Source: DATENM01 sp045807765 (GTDB lineage Bacteria; Acidobacteriota; Blastocatellia; UBA7656). From it: a DNA stretch of 64,000 bases. Location: assembly GCA_045807765.1 (NCBI GenBank), contig JBJMGU010000152.1, positions 10,242-74,241 of the forward strand, read 5' to 3'. The translations under genes and the position numbers were made by a program. A model generated the notes under the pieces. It was not told the origin of the DNA and made no database searches. It saw only the letters and a program-made list of their open reading frames with translations. How positions within the stretch are numbered: the first letter of the stretch is position 1; the number at the start of each line of letters is the position of its first letter. Shown piece by piece: positions 63,436-64,000 of this stretch.

Positions 63436-63453
63436 TTCTTTGAGGGGAAGAGC

Positions 63454-64000
63454 ATGGACACGAAAACCTACTTGCGGTTGAGCGTGATGATGTTTTTGGA
63501 GTTCTTTGTCTGGGGCGCGTGGTTTGTGACGCTGGGCACACATCTCGGCGAAGAGTTGCGCTTCAGCGGCAGCCAGATCGGCTACACCTATCTGATGAAC
63601 AACATTGCCGCCATCATCTCGCCATTCTTCGTCGGCATGATCGCTGACCGCTATTTCGCCTCGCAGAAGCTGATGGGCCTGCTCCACTTGATCGGCGGCG
63701 GCTTGATGTTCTGGTCTGCCGGATTGACGACGTTCGGGCCGCTGCTCGTTGGCCTGCTGCTGTATAACCTGACCTACATGCCGACGCTGGCGCTGGTTAA
63801 CGCTATCTCGTTTAGGCAGATGGACACGCCGGAGCAACAGTTCCCGAAAGTGCGCGTCTGGGGCACCGTCGGCTGGATCATCGCCGGCCTGGTCATCTCG
63901 TTCATCCTCACGAAGTCGTATGGCGACGGCGTCGAGCGAACCGCCGTGCCTTTGAAGATGGCGGCAATCGCCTCGATCATTTTAGGGCTCTACTCGTTTA
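63454..64000 (+). CDS. MFS transporter of the nucleoside:H+ symporter (NupG/XapB-like) type, C-terminus cut by window edge
   Basis: The ATG at 63454 has GAGGGGAAGAG ahead. Only the first 182 residues are in the window. The chain starts KTYLRLSVMMFLEFFVWGAWFVTLGTHL, the opening of nucleoside symporters of the NupG type. The conserved FSGSQIGYTYLMNNIAAIIS and SPFFVGMIADRYFASQKLMGLLH follow, and the fourth to sixth helices include FRQMDTPEQQFPKVRVWGTVGWI, which is a strong NHS-family signature. Likely substrates are nucleosides or sugars, co-transported with protons. It follows the second GMC gene with a mirrored repeat between. Confidence 0.88.
   Translation, partial: MDTKTYLRLSVMMFLEFFVWGAWFVTLGTHLGEELRFSGSQIGYTYLMNNIAAIISPFFVGMIADRYFASQKLMGLLHLIGGGLMFWSAGLTTFGPLLVGLLLYNLTYMPTLALVNAISFRQMDTPEQQFPKVRVWGTVGWIIAGLVISFILTKSYGDGVERTAVPLKMAAIASIILGLYSF

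Overview
The window is a GC-rich bacterial chromosome segment. I count 47 supported protein genes, two of them cut by the window ends. I see no rRNA, tRNA, prophage, transposase or CRISPR. Gene content suggests an Acidobacteriota member, perhaps Blastocatellia. The indicators are an Oar-like TonB receptor with an N-terminal regulatory domain, a DUF1800/DUF1501 secreted pair, GMC dehydrogenase with a Tat small subunit, a Ser/Thr kinase carrying a TolB/FlgO-like module and TPRs, and a pilMNOPQ operon followed by a roadblock gene. This placement is inference from gene families, not from a marker-gene tree.

Layout. 0-4.5 kb (minus): SPFH/band-7 protein, a membrane-anchored protein, TonB-dependent receptor. 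4.7-8.9 kb (plus): FAD oxidoreductase, metallo-beta-lactamase-fold protein with a diiron-like motif, an ECF41-type sigma factor with SnoaL tail, Gfo/Idh/MocA oxidoreductase. 9-11.9 kb: small secreted protein and an S9 peptidase. 12-16.5 kb (minus): RND adaptor and permease. 16.9-19.4 kb: GMC dehydrogenase and Tat subunit. 19.5-23.2 kb (minus): DUF1800 then DUF1501. 23.6-25.7 kb (minus): two small exported proteins and a patatin. 25.9-28.1 kb: GT-C-like membrane protein. 28.1-41.0 kb: thirteen kilobases all on the minus strand, in transcription order ROK kinase, lepA, lutB, lutC, dinB-like, SIS isomerase, SnoaL, ppa, rfbB, glgP and an acyl-CoA dehydrogenase. 41.2-46.5 kb: DedA, Ser/Thr kinase, orphan cyclase, alpha/beta hydrolase, small Cys protein. 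46.6-49 kb: histidine kinase and response regulator. 49-51.9 kb: secA. 52.2-54 kb: TMTC-like membrane TPR protein. 54.4-61.3 kb: type IV pilus operon plus MglB-like gene. 61.6 kb to end: second GMC oxidoreductase and an MFS transporter.

The most unusual signal is not a gene. At least ten intergenic spacers hold a hairpin whose arms are short tandem words (period 7, sometimes 10) facing their own reverse complement, and nearly every spacer uses a different word. The elements often fill the space from one stop codon to the next start region. Most words contain a stop codon, so a period of 7 or 10 places stops in all three frames. The one stop-free word, (GCGGATT)x4, is the only copy inside a gene. 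They resemble the STRR heptamers known from cyanobacteria, but the mirrored arrangement and per-locus word choice deserve study.
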